The notes under the pieces: model-generated
What the model was told of the DNA's origin: nothing
Database searches by the model: none
What the model saw: the letters and a program-made list of their open reading frames with translations, nothing else
NCBI GenBank assembly: GCA_017435615.1
Contig: JAFSET010000045.1
Coordinates: 1 to 42,668 of the forward strand
DNA length: 42,668 nt
From: Oscillospiraceae bacterium
Lineage (GTDB): Bacteria; Bacillota; Clostridia; Oscillospirales; Oscillospiraceae
Direction of reading: 5' to 3'
Part shown: positions 23,995 through 34,199 of the stretch, piece after piece
How the letters are laid out: every line of letters begins with the position of its first letter
Numbering within the stretch: the first letter of the stretch is position 1
Made by a program: the position numbers and the translations under genes

Positions 23995-26900
23995 TTACAG
24001 TCCATTGACCATATTGTAGACCTCGGTGAAGCAGGTCTTTACGCCGCCGAAGGTTCTGGACTGACCGGTGTAATTGTTGTAATGCACACGTTCGAGGCCG
24101 TTGGCGTCGAAGTAGCGCATATAGGAACGGGCAATGAATTCGGTGTTCTGAGCGTTGTTCAATGCTGCGCCGGTCAGATTGTTGTACGTGATCACCGCAG
24201 TGTACAGGCGGTAGCTGTTACCTGCATAGTGGTCGTCCACCGGCACATCCGGTACACGGCAGGGGATGTTGTTGACGAAGCTGTGGGTGACGGTGGTGTT
24301 TTCGCCGTTGACAGTAGTGTGCTTGTATTTAAGCATATAGCTGTCGCTGTCCGCAGCGGCCTCTGCCACGGAGGCAAAGCCCATAACAAAGCCGTATTCT
24401 ACACCCAGGCTGTTGTTTTGATGGATGACATTCATCGCGCTGTAGACCCGTTCACTCAGGGCGGTCACAAACCGCAGACCAGGGGCAGCCTGGCCATAGT
24501 GCTCGTTAGGGTTGATGGTGGCGGTACGAATTTGGTTGCCGATCAAGTCGTACTCGATGTAGAAGTCTGTTTCGTAGATCTTTTGGTCGGCAGCCTCCTT
24601 GTCCACCTGACCAACATAGATCCAGTGCGCGTAGATGTCCACGTCACCGCTGTATGTATCGGTCCAGTTGATGGGACGGCTGTCATTATCGTTGTCCGCA
24701 TCTAAATACCAGCCCTTAAAGATATACTGGTTGTGGGTGAAATACTCAAAGGTAGGAATATCGTAAAAGGCAGTAATGGTATCATCCGTGTTCAGACTGT
24801 AGAAACCGCTCTGCTCAGGCTGATGGACACCGTGATAGTAGTAGGTGCGGAAAATATCTGCGTCACCGGTAAATTCCGGGTTGTTGGCGTGGAAGACTAC
24901 CTGATCGATATCAATCACCGCGCCTACGGTTCCTACCTGAGTATACAAAATTGAATCCTCAACACCGTCGCCGTCGGTATCCTTCATACCGTTTTCCTGG
25001 CCGTATACACCTTGCAAGGCAGTAGAGGCAGTATCGTCGACGGGAATACCGGGAATGCTGCCGCCGGTGACCTGAATGTCGGCGTAATAGTTACTGCCCT
25101 GATAGTGCTCAGACGGGCTGTCTGCGTTCATCGTGACGGTGGAACCGTCTGCCAAATTGAGCTGAACGACCTCGATGCGGTAGCTGTAAGGATTCTCATC
25201 GTCGTACCACTGCCATACGGGGTATGTGCCGGTGCCATTGCCGGTCTCCGGGTCGATGGTCACGGTCACGGTGGTGGTATGATGCCGGGGAATGTGCTCC
25301 CAGGTCCAGCCCTGTGTGTGTACGCTGTCGTGCCAGGAGGTGACCTTCACCTCTGCCGAAAGAGGGTAGAGTATCTGCGGTACGCTCTCGTCCATTTGCA
25401 CATAAAAATCAAGGTGCATCAGCTCCGGGGCATACCGAAGCGTTACCACAACATTGTGGACTGTCGAACCGTCCTCCTGAAGAAGATGCTCCACCGTTTT
25501 TTCAACTACATAGTAGTCCTCCATAGTGACATTGACATTGTAGTCGTAGTCCGGTGACAGTCCGGTGTAGTAGCCGGGGATTTCCAGAATGTGGTTGTCA
25601 GCCTGAGTGTCTGAATGCCAGTCACTGTAGCTTTTGCTGTAGCCCTCCACATCGGCAAACACCCGGTTTTCCAGATCTCGGTTGCTTCGGTTATCCGAGG
25701 TGAGTTGTGTGTATAGGGTTTGGTGGAAATGACCGGACGCACAGGACTCGTCTGTGCCGTGATCAATGATCACCTTTAGGTTGACAATGTCGGCGTAAGG
25801 AACCCATTTGGCGTACAGGGTGGTATTTTCTGCCACGGAGGCATCCACGTGATCCTCCGCAGAAACGGTAAATTCCGGATCTAAATACCAGCCATCAAAG
25901 AAGTACCCGGGACGCTCTGCCATTATACCGGAAAGATCGGTCTCATAGCTCCAAATGTGGGCAGTGGCATACCCCACGACCGTGCCTGCGTCGTTGTAGA
26001 CGTTAAATTTGGCATCCATCTTGGCGTCGCTTGCGCCTAATTCAAAGATCACAGCGTACTGCTTGGGCGTTAGGATTGCTTGCAGTGTGCCGGTGGGGGC
26101 ATCGTTTGCCGGGCTGTAACGGCTCACTTGTCCGTAGGTTACATAGAAGGGGGCTTCAGAAATACCGGTGCGGTCCAATGTTGTGCCGGTGTGATCAACA
26201 AGCTGCGAAAGGTCCATCTGATACTCATACAGTACGCCGTCATAGCGTTCTTTCCAGACAGATGTGGATGGGTCTTCTCCAATATAGCCGTAGCCGCTTT
26301 CGGAGTTTACCGGGATGGATACGCCGTAAGGCGGCTCGGTATGCTGGGTGATCAGCGCATAGGGGTCTCCGGAGTTGACGGCGGTATAGAAGATCTCAGC
26401 AAGTCCGGATTGGGGACGGAAGCCTGTGCCAATGGCTTCGGAAATGATCTCGCAGGGCTGATAGTACATATCCGGATAAAAGGATAGATAGGCGTTGACA
26501 AAGGTTAACTTGGGATCAGCCAGGAAAACTGCAGTGTAATCAAATTCGTTGTAGGTTTCCGGTGCAGTGCTCTCGTTTTGATAGGAGGGCACATAATCTG
26601 TGATACGCACGTCAATACGATACTGTTTGCCGTCGTCAGGCACGGTAAAGGGCTGGTAGGTGGCAATGCCGGAGGTGTTCTGTCCGTCGTTGGGCCAGGT
26701 AATCGTGGCAGTTTGGCTGGCTACATTGTATACCGTACCATCCCGCATTTCCTGCAGGATCACCAATACTTGACCGGGCCGGTCCGCAGCATTCACTTCA
26801 ATAATATTTCCGTTGTGTTCGTAGGTACCGGATACGGTCACAGTGCCATAAATGTGTCGTGGATCCTTCCATTTGGCAATCAGCGTCAGATCGGAGGTCA

Positions 26901-29574
26901 ACGGGCCGCCGGATACCACTTGTTCGTCGGTTGTATTGCCGTGTTCATCCACAACATACCAGCCGGCGAATACGTAGCCGCCATCCCGGACGGGAACGTA
27001 GTTTTCAAGCTGGGGGATGACGATCTGATCTTCGACCACAGTGTTTTCCTGCGTGCCGTTGAGAATACCGCCGTTGGGAATAAAGGTCACGTCGTATACA
27101 GGGATATGGATGATACCCTTCACCTGGCCCTGCTGGGCAGCGTTTTCATACCAGGCACCGGTCAGGCTGCTGCTGTCGGTGTCGTCTGGGTCCTGACCAC
27201 CGGTGACCACAATGTCGGAGGTGTAACGACTTCCAACGGAATTGTAGTTGATGTGGGCGTTGTCTATATCCTCCGCGTCTACCAGTGTTCCGTCGGGCAG
27301 CTCATAGGACACGATCTCGATCCGGTAGTAGTAGGGCTGGTCTCCATCTCCTGTCCATACGGGATAGCTGCCGGTGCCCTGGCCGTTTTCATCCAGCTCG
27401 ACGCGTGTGTAAGTCCTTCTTTGCTGGGTGACTGTGTACCAGTCTACTGTCGGATCGTGATCCTCCAGTCCAAAGTCCTCATCATAGGGGGTATTGAACC
27501 ACTGCGTTACACGGACATTGACTGCCACAGGCTTTAGCTCCTGGGGAAGGGTTCTGGCCTCCTCATCCAGCTCAACGGTGTATGTAAAGTCAAAAGTGTG
27601 GGGATCGAAAATCAGATTTGCCGTGATATAAATATCGCCGTTTTCTGCAGTTTCCTGCAAAAGATCCACCAGTGCATAACCGGATTTGGTGGTGGTGAAG
27701 GTGTATTCCCGATTTTTGGGCACATTGGAAACCGTTGCGGTCAATGCTTCATAGGCTGTCAGATCGCTGACATCCCCCTGGAGGATTGCACTGGCATCGT
27801 AATCCGTCCTTTCAAACTCGGAAATGCCGTCCCAGATGATGCTGTCACGGTAGATCTCTGTGTAAAGGCCGGTGCTTCCGGTGGGGCGTTGGTCCACGGT
27901 GAAGCTGATATTGTGTTTGTTGTCGGCGTTATTGTGACCCTCGCCGTTGGTGGCCACGTGCTGAAGGTTGATGTTGACATAAAGGTCTACGGCTTCCTCC
28001 CACAGCGCTGTTAGCTTGTAAGGCTGTCCGATGGCCTCCGTCAGCAGAGTGTTGGGCTCGTATGTATTGCCATTTTCATCCTGCCATCCCGCAAAGCTGA
28101 AGCCGTCCCGGACAGGAATCTGCTTTAAAACTTCGACTCGGCTGCCGGAATAGTAGGCCGCATAGTTCGTGACCAAGCCATCATCAAAGGCACCGCCGTT
28201 GGTATCGTAGGTGACAGAGTAGTGGTGGACATCCTTGGTGGCATTGGCATTTTCGATGATCATAGGATAATTGCTGATCTGATGGATGTGATCCTCGCTG
28301 ATATGCCACAGATAGTAGGTGCCGTTTTCAATTGTTGTGGTGTACACACCGGCGGTTTTGGTCTTTTCCAGTACATACTGCCTGGATTCAGACTGCAAAA
28401 CCAGGCTGAACTGTTCTTCGTGGATCTCGTCAGCCGGGGTCAGCACACCGTCTAAGTATACATTTACCGTTGCCAGATATACTGGCAGCGTGGTAGAATC
28501 TACATAGGCGTAGACATAGGTTGTTTCTCCGTTGTTATCCAGGTACTGCGCCCGCACCTCGATCTCATATTTGGTGTTGGGTGTCAGATCGGTAAATAAA
28601 ACGGAGCCGTCAGGCTGCTTTTTGCCCTTCACGCCTTGAATAAAATACTCACAGTCCGGATCTATGCTCTCCGGGGACAGGGTGATAGTAGTCGTTGTAG
28701 GGATAGGGATAGGTTTTTTAAATACATGGATGGTTGGATTGGCTGTGCCGGAGGAGTACTCGTGGAATTTACATATATTTTTTTCCACCGTGATTCGGAT
28801 CTGCACAGAACCCTTTTTCAGACCGGTGACCATATAGGAGGGCTCACTGCCGGTGAGGGAAATGTACTCCGTACCGTTGGCGGAGGTGATTTTAGCGTTG
28901 GTCACGGAGCTTTCTATGCAGTGGATATGCACGATGGAGCTGCGGCCCAGCAGATCACGCACATCCAGGGTTTCACCCTCAAACAGGCCAAATACAGCGT
29001 TTTCCAGGTCGGACTGCAGATTGGGCATTACAAAGCCGTGGTTGGTGTAGGTCACATTCCACCACCAGCCGCTTTGCGTCACGGTTCCGGTGTGGCTGTC
29101 TGAGCACAGCAGGGTTCCGTCAGGTGTGTAGACCTCTACCTTGACAGTGCCCTTCAGGGAAGTGGCTTTATTCAAATTAGCGCCATAGATGGCAGCCCAG
29201 GCAAAGCCGGTGCCGGAAAAATTGTTTTGGTGGACACGGTGTTCCTCCATAGAACCCAGAGAAGCACTGCCAGACGGATAGATCTCGTGCTCGCCATCGG
29301 TATTGTTGACGCCGTACATATTGTGGGTATTGTACACATACAGGGAGGTACCCAAGGTGTTGGTCCACTTGTACGTCAGCTCCTGCACATTGCCATCGTA
29401 GCCAGTGACCTCTGCCCACAAAAGCTCACTGGAACGCAGATCTGTCTGGGCTCCACGCATAAAGCTGATAATGTTTACTGACGGTGCGGCGGCATGGGTC
29501 TGTACCGGAATCATGGAAAGCACAGTCGCAAAAATCAGTATTATGGATAACAATTTTTTTGTTGAGCATTTCAT
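23995..29574 (-). CDS. Giant secreted surface protein with InlB/Listeria-Bacteroides-type repeats
   Basis: The 1859-residue protein has a signal peptide (about 1-29, ending THAAA). It has four InlB-type repeats ending in GW.....L.A.W motifs at about 455-530, 828-905, 1175-1260 and 1555-1655. Between them lie beta-rich modules that are internally duplicated: GTGSYPVW near 735 and GTGTYPVW near 1453, each followed by YYRIEIV-like strands. An FN3-like segment lies at about 297-365 and a Ca-loop-like DTDGDG near 1525. The C-terminal ~200 residues (LRFVTAL, EYGFVMGF, FIARSYMRYFDANGLERVHY) recur in clostridial surface proteins. No LPxTG or C-terminal helix is present, so anchoring is unclear; adhesion is inferred. 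The start has AGAGGTG upstream. Confidence 0.85.
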   Translation of the reverse strand: MKCSTKKLLSIILIFATVLSMIPVQTHAAAPSVNIISFMRGAQTDLRSSELLWAEVTGYDGNVQELTYKWTNTLGTSLYVYNTHNMYGVNNTDGEHEIYPSGSASLGSMEEHRVHQNNFSGTGFAWAAIYGANLNKATSLKGTVKVEVYTPDGTLLCSDSHTGTVTQSGWWWNVTYTNHGFVMPNLQSDLENAVFGLFEGETLDVRDLLGRSSIVHIHCIESSVTNAKITSANGTEYISLTGSEPSYMVTGLKKGSVQIRITVEKNICKFHEYSSGTANPTIHVFKKPIPIPTTTTITLSPESIDPDCEYFIQGVKGKKQPDGSVLFTDLTPNTKYEIEVRAQYLDNNGETTYVYAYVDSTTLPVYLATVNVYLDGVLTPADEIHEEQFSLVLQSESRQYVLEKTKTAGVYTTTIENGTYYLWHISEDHIHQISNYPMIIENANATKDVHHYSVTYDTNGGAFDDGLVTNYAAYYSGSRVEVLKQIPVRDGFSFAGWQDENGNTYEPNTLLTEAIGQPYKLTALWEEAVDLYVNINLQHVATNGEGHNNADNKHNISFTVDQRPTGSTGLYTEIYRDSIIWDGISEFERTDYDASAILQGDVSDLTAYEALTATVSNVPKNREYTFTTTKSGYALVDLLQETAENGDIYITANLIFDPHTFDFTYTVELDEEARTLPQELKPVAVNVRVTQWFNTPYDEDFGLEDHDPTVDWYTVTQQRRTYTRVELDENGQGTGSYPVWTGDGDQPYYYRIEIVSYELPDGTLVDAEDIDNAHINYNSVGSRYTSDIVVTGGQDPDDTDSSSLTGAWYENAAQQGQVKGIIHIPVYDVTFIPNGGILNGTQENTVVEDQIVIPQLENYVPVRDGGYVFAGWYVVDEHGNTTDEQVVSGGPLTSDLTLIAKWKDPRHIYGTVTVSGTYEHNGNIIEVNAADRPGQVLVILQEMRDGTVYNVASQTATITWPNDGQNTSGIATYQPFTVPDDGKQYRIDVRITDYVPSYQNESTAPETYNEFDYTAVFLADPKLTFVNAYLSFYPDMYYQPCEIISEAIGTGFRPQSGLAEIFYTAVNSGDPYALITQHTEPPYGVSIPVNSESGYGYIGEDPSTSVWKERYDGVLYEYQMDLSQLVDHTGTTLDRTGISEAPFYVTYGQVSRYSPANDAPTGTLQAILTPKQYAVIFELGASDAKMDAKFNVYNDAGTVVGYATAHIWSYETDLSGIMAERPGYFFDGWYLDPEFTVSAEDHVDASVAENTTLYAKWVPYADIVNLKVIIDHGTDESCASGHFHQTLYTQLTSDNRSNRDLENRVFADVEGYSKSYSDWHSDTQADNHILEIPGYYTGLSPDYDYNVNVTMEDYYVVEKTVEHLLQEDGSTVHNVVVTLRYAPELMHLDFYVQMDESVPQILYPLSAEVKVTSWHDSVHTQGWTWEHIPRHHTTTVTVTIDPETGNGTGTYPVWQWYDDENPYSYRIEVVQLNLADGSTVTMNADSPSEHYQGSNYYADIQVTGGSIPGIPVDDTASTALQGVYGQENGMKDTDGDGVEDSILYTQVGTVGAVIDIDQVVFHANNPEFTGDADIFRTYYYHGVHQPEQSGFYSLNTDDTITAFYDIPTFEYFTHNQYIFKGWYLDADNDNDSRPINWTDTYSGDVDIYAHWIYVGQVDKEAADQKIYETDFYIEYDLIGNQIRTATINPNEHYGQAAPGLRFVTALSERVYSAMNVIHQNNSLGVEYGFVMGFASVAEAAADSDSYMLKYKHTTVNGENTTVTHSFVNNIPCRVPDVPVDDHYAGNSYRLYTAVITYNNLTGAALNNAQNTEFIARSYMRYFDANGLERVHYNNYTGQSRTFGGVKTCFTEVYNMVNGL

Positions 29575-29656
29575 TGAGAAATTGACACCTCTTTCTGCAC
29601 GAATGATCCTGAATGTTTAATGATCTCGTACAAATTTAGTTTTTATATAAGTACAA

Positions 29657-29685
29657 ATTATACTACTATATTATTGTGTACGCAA
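29657..29685 (-). promoter_or_regulatory. Promoter for the surface-protein operon
   Basis: On the minus strand TTGCGT (29680-29685) and TATAAT (29657-29662) are 17 bases apart, leaving a leader of about 75 bases before the start. Confidence 0.7.
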
Positions 29686-29724
29686 TACATTTCGAAAAAA
29701 TTCAGCGATTATAGGAAAAAATTC

Positions 29725-29753
29725 TTGCCCATAGGGGCGGTTTTTGGTATACT
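29725..29753 (+). promoter_or_regulatory. Promoter for thyA-folA
   Basis: TTGCCC (29725-29730) and TATACT (29748-29753) are 17 bases apart, 28 bases before the thyA start. It is divergent from the surface-protein promoter with about 39 bases between the two -35 elements. Confidence 0.7.
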
Positions 29754-29781
29754 GATAGAAAAATGGATAAGAGGGGATTTT

Positions 29782-30612
29782 ATGAGCAGAGCGGACGAGT
29801 TGTACAGGGCCACCTGTATGGATATATTGGAAAACGGATTTTATGATACACAGTTGGATGTAAGGCCTAAATGGGCAGATGGTACACCGGCCCATACGGT
29901 CAAGAAATTCGGCGTTGTGAACCGCTATGATCTGCAGCAGGAATTTCCTTTGATGACCCTTCGCCGAACCTACTGGAAGTCTGCTCTGGATGAGCTTTTG
30001 TGGATCTGGCAGAAAAAGTCCAACCGTATTGAAGACCTGGGCAGCCATGTATGGGACGAATGGGCAGGCCAAGACGGCACCATCGGAAAAGCCTATGGCT
30101 ATCAGCTTGGTATCAAGCATCACTATAAAGAGGGAGAGTTCGATCAGGTAGACCGAGTGATCTATGATCTGAAGCATAATCCTGCCTCCCGTCGAATTCT
30201 GACCAATATTTACAACTTCCAGGATCTGCACGAGATGAACTTATATCCCTGTGCTTATTCCATGACCTTTAATGTGACAGGGGATACCCTGAACGCTATC
30301 TTAAATCAGCGCAGTCAGGATATGCTGACGGCTAACAACTGGAATGTATGCCAGTATGCGATGCTGACCATGATGATGGCCCAGGTGGCAGGCCTGAAGC
30401 CGGGTGAATTGGTCCACGTGATCGCCGATTGTCATATTTACGACCGCCATATTCCGGCAGTCAAGGCAATGCTGGAGCGTGAAGGCTACCCAGCGCCGAA
30501 GGTCACACTGGACCCCGGCATTACGGATTTTTATCAGTTTACCAAGGACAGCTTCAAAGTGGAGGATTATCAGTACCATCCCTTTGATTTTGAAATACCC
30601 ATGGCGATTTGA
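29782..30612 (+). CDS. thyA: Thymidylate synthase
   Basis: Methylates dUMP to dTMP using methylene-THF. The 276-residue product has the nucleophile Cys in LYPCAYSMTF (about residue 157), the substrate-binding segment QRSQDMLTANNWNVCQYAML, and IADCHIYDRHI. The segment after RSQD differs from the common LGLPFN form, and the overall look (ELLWIWQKKSN, WDEWAGQDGTIGKAYGYQL) recalls the Bacillus subtilis ThyA branch. The ATG at 29782 has AGAGGGG upstream. folA follows by eight bases, the standard pairing since the reaction produces dihydrofolate. Confidence 0.96.
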   Translation: MSRADELYRATCMDILENGFYDTQLDVRPKWADGTPAHTVKKFGVVNRYDLQQEFPLMTLRRTYWKSALDELLWIWQKKSNRIEDLGSHVWDEWAGQDGTIGKAYGYQLGIKHHYKEGEFDQVDRVIYDLKHNPASRRILTNIYNFQDLHEMNLYPCAYSMTFNVTGDTLNAILNQRSQDMLTANNWNVCQYAMLTMMMAQVAGLKPGELVHVIADCHIYDRHIPAVKAMLEREGYPAPKVTLDPGITDFYQFTKDSFKVEDYQYHPFDFEIPMAI

Positions 30613-30620
30613 GGTGGCAT

Positions 30621-31103
30621 ATGGAGCTGATCGTAGCGGTATATGAGGATTGGGGCATCGGCAAGGATGGCACTCAGCCGATAGCCCTGAGCGCGGACCG
30701 TCGGTTTTTCCGGGAGACCACCCGGGGTGCAATGGTGATCGTAGGACGGAAAACAGCCGCAGACTTCCCGGGAGGCAGACCGCTGCCGGGACGGGAGAAT
30801 GTGCTGTTGAGCAGGTCTGTAGACAAAGCTGAGGGTTTTACAGTCTGTAAAAGCCCGGAGGATGCTGTGAGCTATGCCCAAAATGCACAGCGCGCAATGG
30901 TGATCGGCGGCGGCAGCATCTATCGGCAAATGCTTCCCTATTGCGATGTGGCCTATGTGACAAAGGTCCATTGCCAGGTGACGTCGGATACCTGGTTTCC
31001 CAATTTGGATCAGGACCCTCAGTGGAACATGGAAGAGGTACTCCAAAGGGGCGAAGAAGACGGCATTGCCTATGAAATGTGCCTGTACAAGCGTATAAAA
31101 TAA
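30621..31103 (+). CDS. folA: Dihydrofolate reductase
   Basis: Regenerates tetrahydrofolate from the dihydrofolate made by ThyA, using NADPH. The 160-residue protein has MELIVAVYEDWGIGKDG at the start, FFRETTRGAMVIVGRKTAADFPGGRPLPGRENVLLSR (cofactor and substrate site) and MVIGGGSIYRQMLPYCD, the conserved glycine loop. The acidic active-site position is kept by Asp in LSADRRFFRETT. GAGGTGG precedes the ATG. A terminator overlaps the end of the transcript directly. Confidence 0.95.
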   Translation: MELIVAVYEDWGIGKDGTQPIALSADRRFFRETTRGAMVIVGRKTAADFPGGRPLPGRENVLLSRSVDKAEGFTVCKSPEDAVSYAQNAQRAMVIGGGSIYRQMLPYCDVAYVTKVHCQVTSDTWFPNLDQDPQWNMEEVLQRGEEDGIAYEMCLYKRIK

Positions 31104-31127
31104 AGGACGGCTCGCATGAGCCGTCCT
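31104..31127. terminator. Bidirectional terminator after folA
   Basis: A 10-bp perfect stem AGGACGGCTC / GAGCCGTCCT with loop GCAT follows the folA stop at once; GTTCATTTTTTG follows on the plus strand and TTTATTTTATA on the minus strand. Confidence 0.85.
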
Positions 31128-31129
31128 GT

Positions 31130-31597
31130 TCATTTTTTGAAGCCAAAAAGCTTTGATAAAGCAAAACCCAGCAGTGCGCCGGTCATGTTTAAGAGGATAT
31201 CGTCCACGTCAAAGCTGCCGGTGAGGGTCAGAAGCTGCAAGGTTTCCACAAGGAGCAAACACCCAAAGCCTACTGCGAAAAAAGGAAAAAAACGTGCTGT
31301 TTTGTGAAAAATCCTGGGAAGAAAGAAACCTATGGGAATAAACAGCAGGATATTACCGACTAAATTGATGATGCAGTGACGGTAATACACAGAGTTAGGG
31401 TAATGCAAAATGATGTTTACATAATTCCGGATGGTATATAGCGGAGTAAAATTGGAGCCGCTTTGCAATAGCTGTTGATAACCAAGCTCCGGATCCCATC
31501 TGCTGCTGCGATAGAATAACAGACAGAGCAGCACCAACGCGTAAATCAGGAACAAAAAACGCCAAAATGGAGCGGTATTTGGCTTTTTTCTTGCCAT
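31130..31597 (-). CDS. VanZ-like family membrane protein
   Basis: The 155-residue protein has four hydrophobic segments and the VanZ-like pattern: LLFYRSSRWDPELGYQQLLQSGSNFTPLYTI near the start, INLVGNILLFIPIGFFLPRIF in the middle, VETLQLLTLTGSFDVDDILLNMTGALLGF near the end. VanZ confers low-level teicoplanin resistance in enterococci, but most chromosomal relatives have unknown roles, so no resistance claim is made. GGAGGTAAT precedes the ATG. It follows ygiQ by four bases. Confidence 0.88.
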   Translation of the reverse strand: MARKKPNTAPFWRFLFLIYALVLLCLLFYRSSRWDPELGYQQLLQSGSNFTPLYTIRNYVNIILHYPNSVYYRHCIINLVGNILLFIPIGFFLPRIFHKTARFFPFFAVGFGCLLLVETLQLLTLTGSFDVDDILLNMTGALLGFALSKLFGFKK

Positions 31598-31601
31598 GGG
31601 A

Positions 31602-33476
31602 TTACCTCCTGGGCCGTTTTTTGCCAAGCTTCTTTGCCGGTGCTTTTCGAACCGCCGGTGGGGGCGGTGTGTGCTTTTGGACCCTGGGGGGAACAGCTCG
31701 GATCAGACATTTCGGTCCGGAGCCGATCAGATCCTCACGGTGGGCTTTGAGCAGCGCCTCCCGGACCAAATAGTAGTTTTTGGGATTGCGGTATTGAATC
31801 AGCGCTCTTTGCATCGCTTTTTCGTGGGGGTCTGTGGGTACATAGACCTGCTGCATTGTACGCGGATCCAAGCCGGTATAGTACATCACGGTGGACAGGG
31901 TAGAAGGGGTGGGATAAAAATCCTGCACCTGCTCCGGGTTATAGCCCATATCCCGGATATATTCTGCCAGCTCTACGGCCTCCTTCATAGTAGAGCCGGG
32001 ATGGCTGGACATCAGGTAAGGTACAAGGAACTGCTTGAAACCGTATTGCCTGTTCAGTGCATAGTATTTGTCCACAAATTGATTGTATACGGCGTTTTTC
32101 GGTTTTCCCATACGGCTGAGCACAGCGTCGGAAACGTGCTCCGGCGCGACTTTGAGCTGGCCGGAGATGTGGTGCTGCACCAATTCCTTGAAGAAGGTGT
32201 CTTTTTTATCCGCCAACAGATAGTCAAAACGGATGCCGCTGCGGACAAAGACTTTTTTTACGCCGGGGATCTTTCGCAGCTTTCTCAAAAGCGCGATATA
32301 ATCGCTGTGATCTGCCCGGAGGTTTTTGCAGGGGGTTGGGTAGAGGCACTGACGTCCGCCACAGGCACCTTTGGTTAGTTGCTTTTCACAGGCCGGGTGG
32401 CGGAAATTGGCGGTAGGTCCGCCCACATCGTGAATGTAGCCTTTAAAATCCTTATCCTGAACCATTTGCTCAGCTTCCCGGAGAATACTGTCGTGGGAGC
32501 GGGTCTGAATGATCCGGCCCTGATGGAAGGTCAGCGCGCAGAAGGAACAGGCGCCAAAGCAGCCACGGTTGCTCACCAGACTGAATTTGACTTCTTCAAT
32601 AGCCGGCACGCCACCGGCCTTTGCATAGCTGGGATGCCAGGTGCGGCAATAGGGCAGGCTGTAGATGTTGTCCATTTCTGCCTGGGTCAGAGGTTTTTGG
32701 GGCGGATTTTGTACCACGAACTGATTTCCGCAGGGTTCGATCAGCCGCTTTGCGGTAAAAGGATCGCAGTTGCTGTACTGAATTCTGAAGCTTTCCGCAT
32801 AAAATTTTTTGTTGGCCTTTAGCTGGTCATAAGAGGGCAGGGTGATGGAAGGAATACTGTCGTCCGGCGCTGTGGTTTTAAAGACGGTGCCGTCAATGTA
32901 GGTGATATCCTTTACATCCATATCGGAATTCAGGGCATCAGCCAGCTCCACGATCGAGCGTTCACCCATTCCGTACATCAAAATATCTGCCTGGGAATCC
33001 AGTAAAATTGACCGCTTCATGCTCTCAGACCAGTAATCGTAGTGAGAAAGCCGGCGCAGGCTGGCTTCAATTCCACCGATCAAAATAGGCACATCCTTGT
33101 AGGTTCTGCGAATCAGATTGCAGTAGACCACCGTGGCATAGTCCGGCCGTTTGCCCATAACGCCGCCGGGGGTGAAGGCATCTGTTTTGCGCCGATGCTT
33201 ACTGACAGAGTAGTGGTTGACCATAGAATCCATATTGCCGCCGCTAACTAAAAAGCCAAGACGGGGACGTCCGTATGTATCAATGGATTTCGGATTTTTC
33301 CAGTCAGGCTGGGAGATGATACCAACGCTGTATCCGGCTTGTTCCAGTACACGGCTGATAATGGCGTGACCAAAGGAAGGGTGATCCACATACGCATCAC
33401 CGATCACATATACAAAGTCACACTGTGTCCAGCCCCGGTCCAGCATATCCTGTTTGCAAATGGGCAAAAAGTCCAT
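31602..33476 (-). CDS. ygiQ: YgiQ family radical SAM protein
   Basis: The 624-residue protein has an N-terminal B12-binding-like/UPF0313 region ([39 protein letters not shown]), then a radical SAM core with the CFGACSFC cluster motif (CxxxCxxC) near residue 305, and a C-terminal UPF0313 region ([27 protein letters not shown]) ending in a basic tail. The YgiQ/UPF0313 family has no established reaction; its iron-sulfur cluster and SAM use are inferred from the motif. AAGGAG precedes the ATG. vanZ-like follows directly. Confidence 0.93.
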   Translation of the reverse strand: MDFLPICKQDMLDRGWTQCDFVYVIGDAYVDHPSFGHAIISRVLEQAGYSVGIISQPDWKNPKSIDTYGRPRLGFLVSGGNMDSMVNHYSVSKHRRKTDAFTPGGVMGKRPDYATVVYCNLIRRTYKDVPILIGGIEASLRRLSHYDYWSESMKRSILLDSQADILMYGMGERSIVELADALNSDMDVKDITYIDGTVFKTTAPDDSIPSITLPSYDQLKANKKFYAESFRIQYSNCDPFTAKRLIEPCGNQFVVQNPPQKPLTQAEMDNIYSLPYCRTWHPSYAKAGGVPAIEEVKFSLVSNRGCFGACSFCALTFHQGRIIQTRSHDSILREAEQMVQDKDFKGYIHDVGGPTANFRHPACEKQLTKGACGGRQCLYPTPCKNLRADHSDYIALLRKLRKIPGVKKVFVRSGIRFDYLLADKKDTFFKELVQHHISGQLKVAPEHVSDAVLSRMGKPKNAVYNQFVDKYYALNRQYGFKQFLVPYLMSSHPGSTMKEAVELAEYIRDMGYNPEQVQDFYPTPSTLSTVMYYTGLDPRTMQQVYVPTDPHEKAMQRALIQYRNPKNYYLVREALLKAHREDLIGSGPKCLIRAVPPRVQKHTPPPPAVRKAPAKKLGKKRPRR

Positions 33477-33555
33477 AATAAAGCTCCTTGAGGGTTTTTT
33501 ACCAGTATAACATCTTTATATTCAAAAGGGAAGACACACGCGTATAAAAAATATG

Positions 33556-33584
33556 TGGAAATGTGCCCACAGATGTGATATGAT
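33556..33584 (+). promoter_or_regulatory. Probable promoter for the SPFH operon
   Basis: An extended -10 TGATATGAT (TATGAT at 33579-33584) and a moderate -35 TGGAAA (33556-33561) are 17 bases apart, 39 bases before the first gene. A separate -10-like TTATACT on the minus strand near 33505-33511 may serve ygiQ. Confidence 0.5.
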
Positions 33585-33623
33585 GTATTTGTGAAGGAAT
33601 TATGAATATAAGGAGGTAATCCC

Positions 33624-34199
33624 ATGTCCATTTTTGACAAGCTGAAAAACAGTGCTGACAGCATAGCGCAACCCACGTCGCAGGCTGCAGCCCAACCCGT
33701 TCACTCCGGGAGGGAGACCTTTACCTTTGCGGCACTTCCGGAAAGTCTTGCCCAGATGCAGGCACTTCCGGAGGCAACCCTGACCAGTCCCTTCCAAACT
33801 GCGGCGCTTACGGTGTGCGCACTGTGCGTCTACGCCGCTGACAGAACCATTGGAACGGAAATGCTGAATTGGCTTCGTGGTCCCCGTCCGCTGGGTGCCT
33901 ATGACATTTCGTTCCTGAACGACCGTTTCCGGGAGGGGCATCACGTACCGTTCTCCTATTTTGCCGGTGCAGTTCCTGAAAATGACTATACCCCCAGCCA
34001 GCCCTTCACCCTGACCATTGAGGCCGGCCCCTATGCCGATGCCAACCCCGGTTATAAAAAGCTGCATATTCGCAGCGGCGGTGCAGACAATGCCCGTGAG
34101 ATCGTTCTGCGGCAGAAAGGTGACGGACAGTGGTTTTTGTGGGATCAGTTCCTGCTGGTAGGCATCCGTCAGCCAAAATCGGCAGATCCATGGGCATGA
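33624..34199 (+). CDS. Uncharacterised soluble protein, first gene of the SPFH operon
   Basis: The 191-residue protein has no signal peptide or membrane helix. It has an N-terminal linker (residues 1-30, Ala/Gln rich) then a globular part (TFTFAALPESLAQMQALPEATLTSPFQTAALTVCALCVYAADRTIGTEMLNWLRGPRPLGAYDISFLNDRF), with a likely beta-rich end (FTLTIEAGPYADANPGYKKLHIRSGGADN). It resembles gut-Firmicutes DUF6935-type proteins, from memory and not certain. AAGGAGG precedes the ATG. Its stop overlaps the next start by four bases (ATGA), so translation is coupled. Confidence 0.75.
   Translation: MSIFDKLKNSADSIAQPTSQAAAQPVHSGRETFTFAALPESLAQMQALPEATLTSPFQTAALTVCALCVYAADRTIGTEMLNWLRGPRPLGAYDISFLNDRFREGHHVPFSYFAGAVPENDYTPSQPFTLTIEAGPYADANPGYKKLHIRSGGADNAREIVLRQKGDGQWFLWDQFLLVGIRQPKSADPWA

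Noticed and set aside
31130..31597. Glycopeptide-resistance gene
   Set aside because: Only a VanZ-like fold is present; no vanH, vanA or vanX homologue is nearby.
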